A stretch of 64,000 bases of DNA from an uncultured Prevotella sp. GTDB lineage: Bacteria; Bacteroidota; Bacteroidia; Bacteroidales; Bacteroidaceae. Shown one piece after another: positions 1 to 7,666 of the stretch. Each line of letters begins with the position of its first letter. Within the stretch, counting starts at the first letter, position 1. The notes under the pieces are model-generated. The model ran no database searches and was not told where the DNA came from. It worked only from the letters and a program-made list of their open reading frames with translations. The stretch is from assembly GCA_944319935.1 (NCBI GenBank), contig CALUFM010000001.1:62001-126000 (forward strand). Direction: 5' to 3'. Position numbers and translations under genes: made by a program.

Positions 1-583
1 TGTTTTCAGGATTTCTTAATTTAGCGCAGAGTAGGGTGCAGATGCCTGTAGGGCCTGCGCCTATTATCAGCACAGTGTCTTGTTCTGTTATTTCTGAAAT
101 TTTTGAAGCCCAGAAACCGGTGGAAAGTATGTCGCCGACGAACAAAGCTTGTTCGTTACTTACGGTGTCAGGGATGATATCCAGCCCTTGGTCGGCGTGG
201 GGCACTCTGACATATTCGGCTTGCCCGCCATCTATGCGGCAACCTAACGCCCAACCTCCATCCGGGTCGGTGCAATTGTTTACGTACCCATGTTTGCAGA
301 AAAAACATTCACCACAGAATGTCTCTACATTTACCGTAACGCGGTTGCCGGGCTTTACTGTTTTCACATTTTCGCCTATACTCTCAACCACGCCGACCAT
401 CTCATGGCCAACGGTTATCCCTGGTATTGCGCGTGGCACAAAACCGTGTTTTATGTGTATGTCACTGGTGCAAATGCTGCTCAATGTCACACGGACAATG
501 GCGTCATTTTCATCTTGTAATTCTGGTTTGGGCTTTTCGGTCATGGCAAATCTTTGTGGACCGATATAAGTGTATGCTAACAT
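1..583 (-). CDS. Zinc-dependent alcohol dehydrogenase, N-terminal part (cut by window edge)
   Basis: This is the first 194 codons of a medium-chain dehydrogenase; the rest lies beyond the left edge. The ATG at 583 gives a protein starting MLAYTYIGPQRFAMTEKPKP. The catalytic zinc region is visible as SSICTSDIHIKHG followed by GHEMVG. The structural zinc loop is CGECFFCKHGYVNNC, four cysteines with the usual spacing. The Rossmann fold begins at VLIIGAGPTG. In this family an alcohol or polyol is oxidised with NAD(P). The substrate cannot be told from this half; sorbitol/threonine dehydrogenase-like enzymes and general secondary alcohol dehydrogenases share these motifs. No clear promoter box was found upstream. 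The family call is secure, the substrate is not. Confidence 0.9.
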   Translation of the reverse strand, partial: MLAYTYIGPQRFAMTEKPKPELQDENDAIVRVTLSSICTSDIHIKHGFVPRAIPGITVGHEMVGVVESIGENVKTVKPGNRVTVNVETFCGECFFCKHGYVNNCTDPDGGWALGCRIDGGQAEYVRVPHADQGLDIIPDTVSNEQALFVGDILSTGFWASKISEITEQDTVLIIGAGPTGICTLLCAKLRNPEN

Positions 584-740
584 CTTGACTTGAGTTTTTA
601 TTAATTGTGCCAATTGTTTTTGTTCCAACAACCGCAATCTCCCTTTAGGCGGGAAGCCGTACCGCTTTCTTGAAAACAAGAATCGGAAGTGGAGATGAGT
701 GTTGCTGACAAGTCGTATAGAACGAGCTGTCTTGTAAGAA

Positions 741-796
741 GTGGCGTTTCGTCATTCAAAAGATGGCATTTTACGATGCAAAACGCCATCTTTTGG
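741..796. repeat. Intergenic palindromic repeat, site A
   Basis: The 308-base gap 584-891 holds no gene that I can support. It contains a hairpin with 11-base arms CAAAAGATGGC (757-767) and GCCATCTTTTG (785-795) around a 17-base spacer, in which TTTT and AAAA can pair further. Just beside it, GTGGCGTTTC (741-750) is the exact reverse complement of GAAACGCCAC at site C (18665-18674). It lies 3' of the thioesterase gene and is not followed by a T run on either strand, so a plain terminator is not an obvious explanation. Confidence 0.6.
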
Positions 797-891
797 AACT
801 TAATTGACGACGTATTTATAAAATATTGATACTCAATATCTTACAGCGTATGTATTTTATGTTTAATTCAATGTCGTGACTTGTTTGGCAA

Positions 892-1284
892 TCAGGGTTT
901 TTCCTTGTTCTTGCTGTCGGCCTTGGCTTGGAACTTGTCTGCATAAATGATGAAACGTTCATGCGTTCCTGTCCCGATAAGCCCCGTTTCATCATATACA
1001 TTTGCTTTGAATTTCAAGCATCTTCCGTCAATTTCCGTAAGTTCTGTTTCACATCTTACAGTCATGCCGACAGGAGTGGGGGAGATGTGGCTTACGTCAA
1101 GCTTTGTGCCGACAGTGGCTTGCCCTTCTTCCAAATACGGTGCGACACTCCGCCACGCAGTCTCTTCGATGACGGCAATCATGGCAGGGGTTGCAAATAC
1201 AGCAAGCGTTCCACTGCCCATTGTGGCAGCAGTGTTATTGTTGCAGACTTTGGTTTCAATGACATTTTTTATTCCAATTTCCAT
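892..1284 (-). CDS. Thioesterase of the fluoroacetyl-CoA thioesterase-like (FlK) hotdog family
   Basis: The 130-residue protein matches the small FlK-like hotdog thioesterases common in Bacteroidales. The candidate catalytic triad is visible: Thr in FATPAMIAVIEETA, Glu in the same segment, and His in DVSHISPTPVG, the same order as Thr-Glu-His in FlK. These enzymes hydrolyse acyl-CoA thioesters; there is no sign here that fluoroacetyl-CoA is the substrate, and a general acyl-CoA housekeeping role is more likely. The C-terminus is a short charged tail. The start ATG at 1284 is preceded by a -7 box at 1346-1353. The gene is divergent from the glucosaminidase gene and stands alone. Confidence 0.82.
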   Translation of the reverse strand: MEIGIKNVIETKVCNNNTAATMGSGTLAVFATPAMIAVIEETAWRSVAPYLEEGQATVGTKLDVSHISPTPVGMTVRCETELTEIDGRCLKFKANVYDETGLIGTGTHERFIIYADKFQAKADSKNKEKP

Positions 1285-1345
1285 AATTATGCGTTTTTAT
1301 AATATGATGTTTATATGAAATAGCTGATATACAGGTAGTTTCATG

Positions 1346-1353
1346 CAAAAGTA
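1346..1353 (-). promoter_or_regulatory. Promoter -7 box for the thioesterase gene
   Basis: On the minus strand the bases read TACTTTTG, matching the Bacteroidetes -7 consensus TAnnTTTG. Transcription would start near 1341, about 57 bases before the ATG. No convincing TTTG was found at the expected distance upstream. Confidence 0.55.
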
Positions 1354-1393
1354 GCAATTGTACGCGAGATTATGGAATTTTATCAACTAAAAT

Positions 1394-1424
1394 TTTGTGA
1401 ACAAGCAGAATTACCTTACTTTTG
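1394..1424 (+). promoter_or_regulatory. Promoter for the glucosaminidase gene
   Basis: TTTG at 1394-1397 and TACTTTTG at 1417-1424 are separated by 19 bases, the spacing expected for the -33 and -7 elements of Bacteroidetes housekeeping promoters. Transcription should begin near 1428. This makes the TTG at 1422, which lies inside the -7 box, impossible as a start codon and supports the ATG at 1446. Confidence 0.7.
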
Positions 1425-1445
1425 CATAAATTTGTGCATGAAGAG

Positions 1446-2360
1446 ATGAAGAGGTGTATATTAATAGGTATAGTTTTGCTCGTAAGCGTTTCGTTGAACG
1501 CGCAGTTAAGGTGGAATTCACGTTATCAAGCATATATCGACCAATACAAGGATTTGGCCATAGCGGAAATGTTGAAATATGACATTCCTGCGAGCATCAC
1601 GCTTGCCCAAGGATTATTGGAGAGCGGTGCCGGCATGAGCGAATTGGCGACAAAAGGCAACAACCATTTTGGAATTAAATGCCATGACTGGCAGGGAGCG
1701 ACCATGCGTCACGACGATGACGAAGAGCAAGAATGCTTCAGGAAGTATCGTGATGTATATGAAAGCTATGAAGACCATAGCCGCTTTTTGAGCCGTCAGC
1801 CTCGATATAGAAGTCTGTTCCACCTGAAACGCACTGATTACAAAGGATGGGCGCGAGGCTTGAAACGTTGCGGTTATGCCACAAGTCCGACTTATGCGAA
1901 ACAGCTTATCGGCATAATAGAATTATACAAGCTGCATCAATACGACAAAGCGAAAAAATATGACAAGTTCATGGTTGACCGCTCAGCCGTCAAGGATGCG
2001 GACACGGGTTTGAATTTACACCCAATACATATCTACAATAAGAATTATTATCTGAAAGCAAGACCCGGAGACACGTTCAAGTCTATTGCAAAAGAAGTCG
2101 GGATTTCATATAAGAAACTTGCCAAGTATAACGAACGCGACAAGAATGACAGGCTCATCCCAGGAGAAATAATTTACCTGAAGAAGAAACAGAAAAAGGC
2201 TGAAAAAACTTATAAAAAACGGCCGCACCGCGTGAAAGCTGGTGAAAGCATGTATTCGATAGCTCAATATTATGGGATAAGGTTGTCGAGTCTTTATAAG
2301 ATGAACCATCTTTCTCCTGACTATTCAATTGAAGTTGGCGATTTGTTGCGAGTCAGATGA
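1446..2360 (+). CDS. Secreted glucosaminidase with two LysM domains
   Basis: The 304-residue protein starts with a signal peptide (MKRCILIGIVLLVSVSLNAQ). A glucosaminidase domain of the LytD/FlgJ type follows at about residues 30-165, with the likely catalytic Glu in AQGLLESGAGMSE and the motif GNNHFGIKCH. Two LysM peptidoglycan-binding domains follow, the first beginning YYLKARPGDTFKSIAKE and the second HRVKAGESMYSIAQYYG at the C-terminus. The expected activity is hydrolysis of N-acetylglucosaminyl bonds in peptidoglycan, in the periplasm, for wall turnover or cell separation. The start was chosen because an upstream TTG lies within the promoter. It is a single gene; the next gene, uvrA, begins 132 bases later. 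The family assignment is strong. Confidence 0.9.
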   Translation: MKRCILIGIVLLVSVSLNAQLRWNSRYQAYIDQYKDLAIAEMLKYDIPASITLAQGLLESGAGMSELATKGNNHFGIKCHDWQGATMRHDDDEEQECFRKYRDVYESYEDHSRFLSRQPRYRSLFHLKRTDYKGWARGLKRCGYATSPTYAKQLIGIIELYKLHQYDKAKKYDKFMVDRSAVKDADTGLNLHPIHIYNKNYYLKARPGDTFKSIAKEVGISYKKLAKYNERDKNDRLIPGEIIYLKKKQKKAEKTYKKRPHRVKAGESMYSIAQYYGIRLSSLYKMNHLSPDYSIEVGDLLRVR

Positions 2361-2492
2361 TTTTGCATATCGAATATGATAATTGCGGAGCAACCGGATG
2401 TAGGATTGTAAAGCATGTCCAATTGTCAACTAACGGGCATTATGATAAATAATATCCATCTTGCTTAATTATGGTCAATAAAACAGACTAAA

Positions 2493-5306
2493 ATGAAAGA
2501 CTGCATAGAACTAAAAAATGTAAGGGTAAATAACCTGAAAAATATTTCCCTGAATATTCCTCATAATAAATTCATAGTGATTACAGGTGTGTCGGGTTCG
2601 GGAAAATCATCATTGGCATTTGACACATTGTACGCAGAAGGTCAACGCCGCTATGTTGAGAGCCTCTCTGCATACGCGCGCCAATTTCTTGGCCGGATGA
2701 ACAAGCCAGACTTTGATTACATAAAAGGACTGCCTCCGGCTATCGCCGTTGAACAAAAAGTCAATACAAGGAATCCCCGCTCAACAGTTGGTACAAGTAC
2801 GGAAATATATGATTATCTGCGCATGTTGTATGCGCGGATTGGGCACACTTATTCGCCGTTAAGCGGCAACGAAGTAAAGAAACATACCATTGATGATGTT
2901 TTGAAATGCGTGCTATCCTTTTCAAAAGGGACGAAATTTGTCATATTGTCGCGCTTCCGTGTTAATGAAGGATATACGTTGGAAAAACAATTGCAGGCAT
3001 ATTTACAACAGGGTTTTTCTCGTATTTATCATAACAATGAATTGGAGCAAATAGAAGATTTGTTGGAAAACGGGACATCGTTTCAGCCAGAAAATGCTTT
3101 CATATTAATTGACAGATTATCTGTGGACGATGCCCCTGATACGATTTCACGAATAAACGATTCTGTTGAAACCGCTTTTTTTGAAGGTGACGGGACTTGT
3201 CGTTTGGTGTTTTTCCCATCTAAAATAGTATATGATTTTTCTGACAGATTTGAGGCGGACGGCATCAGCTTTGAAGAACCCAATGACAACATGTTTTCGT
3301 TTAACTCTCCTATCGGGGCTTGTCCTGTTTGCGAAGGCTTTGGAAATATAATAGGGATAGATGAAAAATTAGTCATTCCTAATTCAACACTGAGCGTTTA
3401 TGACGGTTGCGTGCAATGTTGGCATGGCGAGAAAATGGAAATATGGAAAAATGAGTTTTGTTTGCAAGCTGCTAAAGACGAATTCCCTATATTTGAGCCA
3501 TATTACAAGTTGTCTCAGCAACATAAAGAATGGCTTTGGCACGGGCTTCCTTGTCAAAGCAAGTTAGACATGCGTGAACGTGTATGCATTGATTCATTCT
3601 TTCAAATGCTGAAAGAAAACCAGTACAAAATACAATACCGTGTAATGCTCAGCCGTTATCGCGGACGTACAACATGTCCGGAATGCAAGGGCACGAGATT
3701 GAAAAAAGAAGCTAATTATGTCAAGATAAACGGGAAAAGTATTAGCAATCTCGTTGAAATGCCGATTGTAAACCTGAAACAATGGTTTGATAATTTGAAA
3801 TTGGATGAAAATGAGGCCAAAATCAGCAAACGTCTCTTGACGGAAATAAACAACAGGATACGTTTCCTTATGGATGTAGGCTTGGAATATCTTACTCTTA
3901 ACCGTCCGTCAAACAGCCTCAGTGGTGGCGAAAGCCAACGGATAAATTTGACTACGGCTTTAGGCAGCAGCTTGGTTGGCTCATTGTATATATTGGATGA
4001 ACCGAGTATAGGTCTCCATAGCAGGGATACAATGAAGCTGATACATGTCTTGAAGGAGCTGCAGGCATTGGGTAACACTGTGATTGTTGTGGAACATGAC
4101 GAGGACATAATAAAAGCTGCTGATTATCTCATAGATTTAGGCCCTGACGCAGGTCGCAATGGAGGGCAAATTGTGTTTGAAGGTGTACCAGGAAACATGC
4201 GTGAGAGTGACCTGGAAAAATATGAAAAGAGCCATACAATAAAATATCTTTTCGGTACAGACGAAATTCATGTGCCAACAAAAAGAAGGCCATGGAATAA
4301 GAGCATACTTGTAAACGGGGCAAGGATGAACAACCTGAAAGGTGTAAATGTCGAATTTCCCCTGAATGTCTTGACCGTTGTGACAGGCGTCAGCGGTTCG
4401 GGTAAATCTTCTTTGGTCAGGGGAATCCTCTACCCTGCCTTAAAAAGGAAACTTGACGAAGTTGCCGAAATCCCTGGAGAGTTTACCGGGCTGGATGGCG
4501 ATTGGAAAGACATTGCACATGTTGAAATGGTCAGTCAAAGTCCTATCGGCAAAAGCTCACGCTCAAATCCAGTAACATACATCAAAGCTTTTGATGAGAT
4601 AAGACAACTCTTTGCGGAACAATCGTTGGCTCAACAGATGGGTTTCACTCCGCAGTATTTTTCATTCAATACTGACGGTGGGCGTTGTGAAACGTGTAAA
4701 GGCACAGGCGTGATAACCGTTGAAATGCAATTCATGGCCGACTTAGAGCTTGAATGTGACGTTTGTCACGGAAAGCGTTTCAAGTCAGACGTCCTCGATG
4801 TGAAGTTTTGCGGCAAAAACATATATGACGTGTTGGAAATGACCGTGGCTGAAGCGATGGACTTTTTCAGTCAAAATGGCCAAGAAACGATAGCCAACAA
4901 ACTAAAGCCATTGAACGATGTCGGATTGGGATATATAAAGTTGGGGCAAAGTTCGTCAACCCTGTCTGGAGGAGAAAACCAAAGGGTCAAACTTGCTTAC
5001 TATTTGGGACAAGAGAAATTTGCCTCTACCCTATTCATTTTTGACGAACCGACAACAGGATTGCATTTCCATGACATAAAGAAACTTATCAAGGCCTTTG
5101 ATTCTCTGATTGTGCGTGGGCACTCCATTATCGTAATAGAGCATAATCTTGACGTCATAAAATGTGCAGACTATATAATCGACCTTGGCCCTGATGGCGG
5201 AAACAAAGGCGGTCAACTCGTTTTTGCCGGGACGCCAGAGGAGATTGTAAAATGCAAGGATAGTGTGACAGGAAGGTTCTTAAATGAAAAACTGCAGAAT
5301 CTTTAG
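2493..5306 (+). CDS. uvrA: UvrA, excinuclease ABC subunit A (variant first zinc module)
   Basis: UvrA is the damage-recognition ATPase of nucleotide excision repair and works as a dimer with UvrB. The 937-residue length is normal. Two ABC modules are visible, with Walker A GVSGSGKSSLAFD near residue 35 and GVSGSGKSSLVRG near 635, and signatures SLSGGESQRI and TLSGGENQRV. The second zinc module is complete (CETCKGTG ... CDVCHGKRF). The first zinc module is not: only CPVCEGFG is present, while the place of the preceding CxxC reads FEADGISFEEP. The SIGLHSRDT sequence after the first Walker B is what I recall from Bacteroidetes UvrA proteins. It could therefore be a second UvrA paralogue, with the canonical gene elsewhere. 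An intrinsic terminator follows the gene. Confidence 0.92.
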   Translation: MKDCIELKNVRVNNLKNISLNIPHNKFIVITGVSGSGKSSLAFDTLYAEGQRRYVESLSAYARQFLGRMNKPDFDYIKGLPPAIAVEQKVNTRNPRSTVGTSTEIYDYLRMLYARIGHTYSPLSGNEVKKHTIDDVLKCVLSFSKGTKFVILSRFRVNEGYTLEKQLQAYLQQGFSRIYHNNELEQIEDLLENGTSFQPENAFILIDRLSVDDAPDTISRINDSVETAFFEGDGTCRLVFFPSKIVYDFSDRFEADGISFEEPNDNMFSFNSPIGACPVCEGFGNIIGIDEKLVIPNSTLSVYDGCVQCWHGEKMEIWKNEFCLQAAKDEFPIFEPYYKLSQQHKEWLWHGLPCQSKLDMRERVCIDSFFQMLKENQYKIQYRVMLSRYRGRTTCPECKGTRLKKEANYVKINGKSISNLVEMPIVNLKQWFDNLKLDENEAKISKRLLTEINNRIRFLMDVGLEYLTLNRPSNSLSGGESQRINLTTALGSSLVGSLYILDEPSIGLHSRDTMKLIHVLKELQALGNTVIVVEHDEDIIKAADYLIDLGPDAGRNGGQIVFEGVPGNMRESDLEKYEKSHTIKYLFGTDEIHVPTKRRPWNKSILVNGARMNNLKGVNVEFPLNVLTVVTGVSGSGKSSLVRGILYPALKRKLDEVAEIPGEFTGLDGDWKDIAHVEMVSQSPIGKSSRSNPVTYIKAFDEIRQLFAEQSLAQQMGFTPQYFSFNTDGGRCETCKGTGVITVEMQFMADLELECDVCHGKRFKSDVLDVKFCGKNIYDVLEMTVAEAMDFFSQNGQETIANKLKPLNDVGLGYIKLGQSSSTLSGGENQRVKLAYYLGQEKFASTLFIFDEPTTGLHFHDIKKLIKAFDSLIVRGHSIIVIEHNLDVIKCADYIIDLGPDGGNKGGQLVFAGTPEEIVKCKDSVTGRFLNEKLQNL

Positions 5307-5355
5307 TGCGGACACTGCGCATTCGTTTTCAGTGTTGTCTTCGGGAGAAGATAAA

Positions 5356-5386
5356 ATAAAAGGCGGTTGTAATAACCGCCTTTTAT
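5356..5386. terminator. Bidirectional terminator between uvrA and tRNA-Gly
   Basis: A perfect 13-base-pair stem (5356-5368 with 5374-5386) with a 5-base loop GTAAT ends in TTTTAT on the plus strand and has an A run on the other side. It can end transcripts of uvrA from the left and of the tRNA pair from the right. Confidence 0.85.
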
Positions 5387-5421
5387 ATATAAATACTTGT
5401 TCATCAATATCTTAGTGAATG

Positions 5422-5494
5422 AGCGGTAAACGAGGCTCGAACTCGCGACCCCCAGCTTGGGAAGCTAGTGCTCTACCAACTGAGCTATTACCGC
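5422..5494 (-). tRNA. tRNA-Gly (anticodon CCC)
   Basis: The minus strand folds as a 73-base cloverleaf: acceptor GCGGTAA pairs with TTACCGC, the D-arm has GCTCAGTTGGTAGAGC, the anticodon stem CTAGC/GCTGG encloses the loop TTCCCAA, and the T-arm contains GTTCGAGCC. The anticodon CCC reads GGG (glycine). The CCA end is not encoded. It follows tRNA-Thr by 11 bases, so both are probably cut from one precursor. Confidence 0.95.
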
Positions 5495-5505
5495 AATAAG
5501 AATTG

Positions 5506-5578
5506 AGCCGATACCGGGACTCGAACCCGGGACCTATTCATTACGAATGAATTGCTCTACCAACTGAGCCATATCGGC
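5506..5578 (-). tRNA. tRNA-Thr (anticodon CGT)
   Basis: The minus strand gives a 73-base cloverleaf: acceptor GCCGATA/TATCGGC, D-arm GCTCAGTTGGTAGAGC, anticodon stem ATTCA/TGAAT around loop TTCGTAA, and T-arm GGTTCGAGTCC. The anticodon CGT reads ACG (threonine). It is the first gene of the tRNA pair, with a promoter just upstream. Confidence 0.95.
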
Positions 5579-5596
5579 CTTGATTTTTTGACGGTG

Positions 5597-5624
5597 CAAA
5601 GGTAATGATTTTTATTTAAACAAA
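5597..5624 (-). promoter_or_regulatory. Promoter for the tRNA-Thr/tRNA-Gly pair
   Basis: On the minus strand TACCTTTG (5597-5604) matches the -7 consensus, and TTTG (5621-5624) lies 16 bases upstream, slightly closer than usual. The start point would be about 10-15 bases before the mature tRNA-Thr. The remaining stretch 5625-5770 is very A/T-rich and I see no gene in it. Confidence 0.6.
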
Positions 5625-5770
5625 AAAATTAAAATTGCGTATTTTCTGGTTTTAACTTAATTTTTCATTTTGCTTAAATTTGTTCATTGTAAAAACAGTA
5701 AAGGAGATTTTTTGTAAATATATGCAACATTCCTTTTGGCTGATTTGATATTTTATTGCCTTAATGGCGT

Positions 5771-5811
5771 AATTGGCGGCCCCCAGCTTCCCAAGCTAGG
5801 GGCCGCCAATT
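5771..5811 (-). terminator. Hairpin after dnaB that resembles the tRNA-Gly anticodon arm
   Basis: A 13-base-pair perfect stem (5771-5783 with 5799-5811) continues, after one mismatch, into AGCTT/AAGCT around a three-base loop. It starts 9 bases after the dnaB stop codon, so it probably stabilises or ends the dnaB mRNA, although no T run follows. Its centre matches 17 of 20 bases of the anticodon arm of tRNA-Gly on the same strand; the three mismatches are exactly the anticodon triplet, CCC in the tRNA and GGG here. See findings. Confidence 0.65.
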
Positions 5812-5820
5812 GGTACTTGA

Positions 5821-7314
5821 TTAAAACGGCAGCGGCTCGTTTCCGGGGAATCCGTCATATGGCGGAACAGGCATATCGTCAGCCCCGTTGATGCGCGAAC
5901 CGATTATTTCCCCGCTTAGAGGAGATGATGCCGCCGTGTCATTGGGGTTCTCAAAGCGTGTAAATTCTCCGCGGAAATTCAACAGCACATCGCCCGTACC
6001 GCCCTTACGGTGTTTGGCGATAATGATTTGAGCCTTACCATGAAGGTCATTGCCCTTTTCGTCCTCAAATATCCTGTAATATTCAGGACGGTGTACGAAA
6101 AGCACCATGTCAGCATCCTGTTCAATGGCACCAGACTCACGCAAGTCACTCAACTGTGGGCGTTTCCCTTCAAGGCCTTCACGCCCTTCCACTGTACGAT
6201 TGAGCTGCGAGAGAGCCAACACCGGTACGTCAAGCTCTTTTGCAAGCCCTTTCAACGAGCGGCTGATGGTTGAAACTTCTTCTTGTCGGCTGCCAAAGCG
6301 AGCCCCGCTTGCGTTCATCAATTGCAAGTAGTCAATCATAATCAGCTCAACCCCTTTTTCACGCACCAAGCGTCGAGCCTTGGTTCTTAGTTCAAATATA
6401 GACATTCCGGGTGTGTCGTCAATATAAATAGGTGATTGTTGCAACAGGCCTACATTCTTGTCCAAGCGTTTCCATTCTTCATCGTCAAGCTGGCCGTTAA
6501 GTATTTTCTTGCCTTCTATCTCGCAAACGTTGGATATCAATCGGTTAACAAGTTGCACGTTGTTCATTTCCAACGAGAAAAACGCAATAGGCCTGCCATA
6601 GTCGACCGCGATGTTCTTGGCCAACGACAAGGCGAAAGACGTTTTGCCCATGGCCGGGCGTCCTGCGATTATCACCAAGTCGCTGCGTTGCCATCCTGCC
6701 GTATAGTCGTCAAGTTTGGCATATCCGGTCGGGATGCCCGTCAGGCCGCCCTTGTTTGCGGCGGCCTTTTGCAGTATCTCAACGGCTTGTTTCACAACAG
6801 GGTCAATCGGAGTGTAATCCTGTCGCATGTTTTTCCTTGACAATTCAAACAACGAGCCTTCTGCCTCTTGCATGAGTTCGTCAACGTCAACCGTTTCGTC
6901 AAACGCCTTCGTTTCTATTACGCCGGCGAATGATATGAGCTGCCGCGCAAGGAACTTCTGCGCCAAAATCTTGGCGTGATACTCAATATGAGCCGAAGAC
7001 GCCACCCGGGAACTAAGCTCCAGGATGTACGCCGCGCCCCCAACGTCCTCTATTGTACCTTGACGCTTCAGCTCTTCCGTGACAGTCATTATGTCAACAG
7101 GCTTTTCTTCAAGGTTCAGGCTTTGTATGGCTTTGTACACTTTCTGGTTTCTCGGCTCGTAAAATGTCTCGGGGGTAAGCGTCTCGCTGACCACTGAAAA
7201 AGCGTCTTTGTCAATCATCAACGCTCCAAGCACAATTCTTTCTATCTCGGTTGCTTGCGGCTGGATATGCGCGTAAGTGCCGTCCATGGCACGTGTTTTC
7301 TTGTTCTCCGGCAT
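5821..7314 (-). CDS. dnaB: Replicative DNA helicase DnaB
   Basis: DnaB is the hexameric 5'-3' helicase at the replication fork. The 497-residue protein has the N-terminal DnaB domain (from PQATEIERIVLGALMIDKDA), then the RecA-like ATPase domain with Walker A AGRPAMGKTSFAL near residue 220, SLEMNNVQLVNRL, a Walker B in ELIMIDYLQLM, and the conserved LSQLNR and GAIEQDADMVLFVHRP motifs. The C-terminal tail after residue 450 is low in conserved features. No intein interrupts it. The start ATG at 7314 places a likely 5' untranslated region of about 240 bases upstream, which would contain two palindromic repeats (7444-7528). It is divergent from ispE. Confidence 0.97.
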   Translation of the reverse strand: MPENKKTRAMDGTYAHIQPQATEIERIVLGALMIDKDAFSVVSETLTPETFYEPRNQKVYKAIQSLNLEEKPVDIMTVTEELKRQGTIEDVGGAAYILELSSRVASSAHIEYHAKILAQKFLARQLISFAGVIETKAFDETVDVDELMQEAEGSLFELSRKNMRQDYTPIDPVVKQAVEILQKAAANKGGLTGIPTGYAKLDDYTAGWQRSDLVIIAGRPAMGKTSFALSLAKNIAVDYGRPIAFFSLEMNNVQLVNRLISNVCEIEGKKILNGQLDDEEWKRLDKNVGLLQQSPIYIDDTPGMSIFELRTKARRLVREKGVELIMIDYLQLMNASGARFGSRQEEVSTISRSLKGLAKELDVPVLALSQLNRTVEGREGLEGKRPQLSDLRESGAIEQDADMVLFVHRPEYYRIFEDEKGNDLHGKAQIIIAKHRKGGTGDVLLNFRGEFTRFENPNDTAASSPLSGEIIGSRINGADDMPVPPYDGFPGNEPLPF

Positions 7315-7443
7315 GATGTTATATTATTTATGGTTTCAGCACGTCCAAGCGGTAAGCGTGACATGCGGTCGCGCTTGTACAGACTTGGCCTTGTTCTTGT
7401 TTAATGCAGGTTCGGTGAAAATCATCACATGCGCCCCCTTGTT

Positions 7444-7528
7444 GCGAAACACGGCATATTGGCCTGTAAAAGGCCGTGTTTTGCGGTGTGATATGCGGCC
7501 TTTTGCGCTGCAATTTGCCGCATATTGC
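7444..7528. repeat. Intergenic palindromic repeats, site B (two tandem hairpins)
   Basis: Two adjacent 41-base hairpins, 7444-7484 and 7488-7528, each have 12-base arms (allowing G-T pairs) and a 17-base spacer, with only 3 bases between them. The reverse complement of 7447-7476 matches 26120-26149 (site D) at 28 of 30 positions. The site lies in the divergent dnaB-ispE gap and probably within the dnaB leader. No T run follows. The rest of the 352-base gap holds the two promoters. Confidence 0.7.
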
Positions 7529-7560
7529 ATGTTTGCTGGACGCAGGTTGATTTGGTGGCA

Positions 7561-7593
7561 CAAAATTACAAATAAATATCTTCATTCAGGCAA
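7561..7593 (-). promoter_or_regulatory. Possible promoter for dnaB
   Basis: On the minus strand TAATTTTG (7561-7568) fits TAnnTTTG, and TTG (7591-7593) lies 22 bases upstream. If used, the dnaB transcript would begin near 7557 and carry a leader of about 240 bases including the site B hairpins. Confidence 0.4.
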
Positions 7594-7615
7594 TTTAATC
7601 ATAAATTATCAGTTC

Positions 7616-7623
7616 TATATTTG
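7616..7623 (+). promoter_or_regulatory. Promoter -7 box for ispE
   Basis: TATATTTG matches the -7 consensus. The start point would lie about 40 bases before the ispE ATG at 7667. No clear -33 element was seen. Confidence 0.5.
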
Positions 7624-7666
7624 GAAAATTAACCAAACAAGAAACAACGGCTTTAAACACAGAAAC

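Noticed and set aside
1422..1445. Upstream TTG start giving a longer glucosaminidase (MHKFVHEE...)
   Set aside because: The TTG lies inside the -7 promoter box, upstream of the predicted transcription start, and the signal peptide begins at the ATG at 1446.
7444..7528. Two equal 41-base hairpins as the start of a CRISPR array
   Set aside because: Only two units with a 3-base gap, arms differ in sequence, and there are no spacers or cas genes.
7277..7666. 130-codon N-terminal extension of ispE
   Set aside because: It overlaps the start of dnaB and the palindromic repeats; similarity to IspE begins at the ATG at 7667, which has a -7 box just upstream.
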